From positions 1-5,623 of the forward strand of contig JACCVJ010000563.1 in NCBI GenBank assembly GCA_013698215.1: DNA of 5,623 nt, given 5' to 3'. Origin of the DNA: Tatlockia sp. GTDB taxonomy: Bacteria > Cyanobacteriota > Cyanobacteriia > Cyanobacteriales > Chroococcidiopsidaceae. Positions 4,308 through 5,623 of this stretch are shown in pieces (within the stretch, counting starts at the first letter, position 1; each line of letters opens with the position of its first letter). A model generated the notes under the pieces. That model saw nothing but the letters and a program-made list of their open reading frames with translations. It did no database searches and was not told the origin of the DNA. The position numbers and the translations under genes were made by a program.

Positions 4308-5360
4308 ATGTTTCTCATGAGCCGCTTCTTTAAAACCCCAAGATACACCACACAATACCGAGCAGTTGGCTTGGTTCGCGGACAGTATTTACCAAGTCTT
4401 GAGGCTTTTAACAAAGGTATACTTCTGACGGATGATGGTGAAAAATTCCCCGCAGTCATATTTGACGGATTGACACAGCAGTTGCAAAAGCACCCAGAGC
4501 GAATTATCGATGCACAGTTTTTCTGGAATGTGTGGCCGAGAACTCTACCGGACGAGCCAAGGTTGAGCTTTGAACTTAGTGCGCTAAGGAGCAGCCGAGA
4601 GGAGGAGCAGCAAACCAGATTAATTAAGAGTATCAATTACTTCTCGATTCGTGGTGTTGTTGCTACCCAGGACGCTGTAACTGGAAAGCTAGTTATCCGC
4701 ATTGAAAGAAACAGTGATACCTGGTCAGGCAAGAACCAGGACGGGCGCTTGGAGCCGTTGAACCTGGAAATAGAGGGATTTCTGCCTTCTGAGGCTTTGG
4801 GACAATTCTGGGACTTGGACTGCTGCCGTGACGGACAGAAGCTAGTCATGGAAGATGCCCACTTAGTTGAGGCAGTGCCATTGCGCCTATTGGAGCCAAT
4901 AAAAGCAGAGACTCAAAGCAGAAACGACTCTCCCAAACGGACTAAAACCGCCCCAAAGCTAGAGACTAAAAAAGCCCATGCACCGCAACAAGTTTTAACA
5001 ACTCAATTCACCGGAGATATTATGCCTATCCTTGGAAAAATGGAACTGACAATTAAAATAAATGAGTTTCCGGCTGATGTAAAGACGGTGGAAAATGGCT
5101 TGAAGCAGTTTGACGTTGACACAGGAAATCGGATAGTCACGATTGCCGTTAAGCCAAAAGTCTTTAAAAAGCTGGAGCAAGCACAAGATACCTATCCCCA
5201 GTGGGTGGCAGCGATAGCGGGACAGATGGGAGAGATGACTGATAGAGGTTTTGTACTAAAAGAGCCAAATATTCAGGTTTTTGAGAAAAAGCTAAAGGAA
5301 TCGAAGGAAGCAGCGCCCACAGTTGCCAACGCATCGGTGGAAGAGAGGCTAAAAGTTTAA
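4308..5360 (+). CDS. Two-domain cyanobacterial plasmid protein; C-terminal domain of the 'FinO-like' labelled type, 350 aa
   Basis: Function is not established. The N-terminal part (about 1-190) starts with RFFKTPRYTTQYRAVGLVRG and GQYLPS and ends in a beta-rich segment (108-185: GVVATQDAVTGKLVIRI, LNLEIEGFLP, GQFWDLDC) that could form an OB-like barrel. A basic low-complexity linker (about 195-235) follows. The C-terminal domain (239-328: KMELTIKINEFP, VTIAVKPKVFKKLE, YPQWVAAIAGQMG, KEPNIQVFEKK) resembles a domain I recall from cyanobacterial proteins annotated as fertility-inhibition FinO-like. I do not see a classical ProQ/FinO RNA-binding signature, so I use that only as a label. ATG 4308 has TAG directly before it; ATG 4317 (MSRFF) is an equally likely start, and neither has a good ribosome binding site. 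An internal ATG at codon 239 does. The gene diverges from the IRVP gene and ends 58 bp before an IS6 element. A nucleic-acid-binding role is a guess. Confidence 0.75.
   Translation: MFLMSRFFKTPRYTTQYRAVGLVRGQYLPSLEAFNKGILLTDDGEKFPAVIFDGLTQQLQKHPERIIDAQFFWNVWPRTLPDEPRLSFELSALRSSREEEQQTRLIKSINYFSIRGVVATQDAVTGKLVIRIERNSDTWSGKNQDGRLEPLNLEIEGFLPSEALGQFWDLDCCRDGQKLVMEDAHLVEAVPLRLLEPIKAETQSRNDSPKRTKTAPKLETKKAHAPQQVLTTQFTGDIMPILGKMELTIKINEFPADVKTVENGLKQFDVDTGNRIVTIAVKPKVFKKLEQAQDTYPQWVAAIAGQMGEMTDRGFVLKEPNIQVFEKKLKESKEAAPTVANASVEERLKV
5013..5024 (+). promoter_or_regulatory. Internal ribosome binding site and in-frame ATG before the C-terminal domain
   Basis: GGAG (5013-5016) is followed after 5 bases by ATG (5022-5024), codon 239 of the two-domain gene. 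The ATG falls at the linker/domain boundary, so initiation here would yield a 112-residue stand-alone C-terminal domain. The annotated start of the full gene lacks a comparable site, which makes the internal one notable. Confidence 0.4.
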
Positions 5361-5418
5361 TACTTGGGCTGCGACAAGCAACGGAGCAATAAACTGAAAT
5401 AAGGGATGCGCGAAGAAT

Positions 5419-5435
5419 GGTTGTGTTGCAAAAAT
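5419..5435. repeat. IS6-type terminal inverted repeat
   Basis: GGTTGTGTTGCAAAAAT matches the IS26-type end GGCACTGTTGCAAA at 11 of 14 positions, including the leading GG and the TGTTGCAAA core. It lies 37 bases past the transposase stop, as expected for this compact family. Confidence 0.8.
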
Positions 5436-5472
5436 TTATTGAAGACAGGAAACTCCTTGGAGGAGGAATTGA

Positions 5473-5623
5473 TTAGGCAGCTACTCCAAAGATTTGAGCT
5501 ATAAATGTGACCCGTTCAGTGACGGCTCCTTTGCTCACATTTCTAATTTGTCCTTTCCGCATCATGTTGATAATTTCATACCCTTTAATTGTGCGCCGTG
5601 CCGTATTAAATGACCCAAATCCC
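5473..5623 (-). CDS. IS6-family transposase, C-terminal 49 residues (partial)
   Basis: This is the end of a DDE transposase that cuts and joins the element's ends. The frame is open from the window edge to TAA at 5475-5473. The visible sequence reads GFGSFNTARRTIKGYEIINM, then RKGQIRNVSKG and FIAQIFGVAA, which are hallmarks of cyanobacterial and Gram-positive IS6-type transposases. The Glu in KGYE is probably the catalytic E of the DDE triad, and the Lys seven residues later (in MRKGQ) fits the conserved DDE(K) signature. There is no frameshift in the part seen, so the copy may be intact; the N-terminal zinc-ribbon/HTH and the two Asp residues lie outside the window. It is convergent with the two-domain gene at 4308-5360. 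Confidence 0.9.
   Translation of the reverse strand, partial: GFGSFNTARRTIKGYEIINMMRKGQIRNVSKGAVTERVTFIAQIFGVAA

Larger units (their letters stand above)
5419..5623 (-). mobile_element. IS6-family insertion sequence, right-hand part only seen to window edge
   Basis: The element begins at the terminal repeat at 5419 and contains the 3' end of its transposase; the rest lies beyond the window. IS6-family elements move by replicative, cointegrate-forming transposition and often link plasmids to other replicons. The 8 bases outside the end, CGAAGAAT (5411-5418), would be one copy of the target duplication if the insertion is simple. Confidence 0.85.

Noticed and set aside
4304..5186. Minus-strand frames opposite the two-domain gene
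   Set aside because: They overlap a coherent 350-codon gene with two recognisable domains and show no motif of their own.

Overview
The window looks like part of a cyanobacterial plasmid, or a plasmid-like accessory region, probably from a filamentous Nostoc-like host. This rests on recognised protein styles: a winged-helix replication protein of the 'AxFIAQLHYWLQ...WIYNTxxEW' type, an 'IRVP' plasmid protein, and a C-terminal domain of the kind found in cyanobacterial proteins that databases label FinO-like. A HIP1 octamer (GCGATCGC) also fits, but I found only one in 5.6 kb. No rRNA, tRNA, CRISPR array or core metabolic gene is present.

Layout. On the minus strand, reading from high to low coordinates, there is an IRVP-motif protein (4019-3321), a 339-bp gap full of inverted repeats (3320-2982), a large replication-initiator-like protein (2981-1095), a 60-codon ORF in the same frame just after its stop (1079-897), a GNAT-fold acetyltransferase (823-287) and the start of a coiled-coil protein that leaves the window (271-1). 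On the plus strand is a 350-residue two-domain protein (4308-5360), divergent from the IRVP gene across a 288-bp AT-rich gap. At the right edge, an IS6-family insertion sequence enters the window: its terminal inverted repeat is at 5419-5435 and the last 49 codons of its transposase are at 5623-5473.

How the parts may work together. The replication protein has an N-terminal helix-turn-helix domain, a low-complexity linker and a distinctive C-terminal domain. Its linker is encoded by three copies of a 15-bp palindrome-centred repeat (2356-2415) in exact 15-bp register, which resemble iterons inside an initiator gene (the lambda O / replisome-organiser arrangement). Just upstream of its start lies a second repeat family, CCTCTGTCGA-like, in four copies that flank an AT-rich segment with nested perfect inverted repeats. 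One copy overlaps the apparent ribosome binding site. My inference is that this region is the replication origin and/or an autoregulatory operator, with the IRVP protein as a possible copy-control or partition partner. The acetyltransferase, the coiled-coil protein and the small ORF read as accessory cargo downstream of rep. Nothing has been tested by alignment; all family assignments come from reading the translations.
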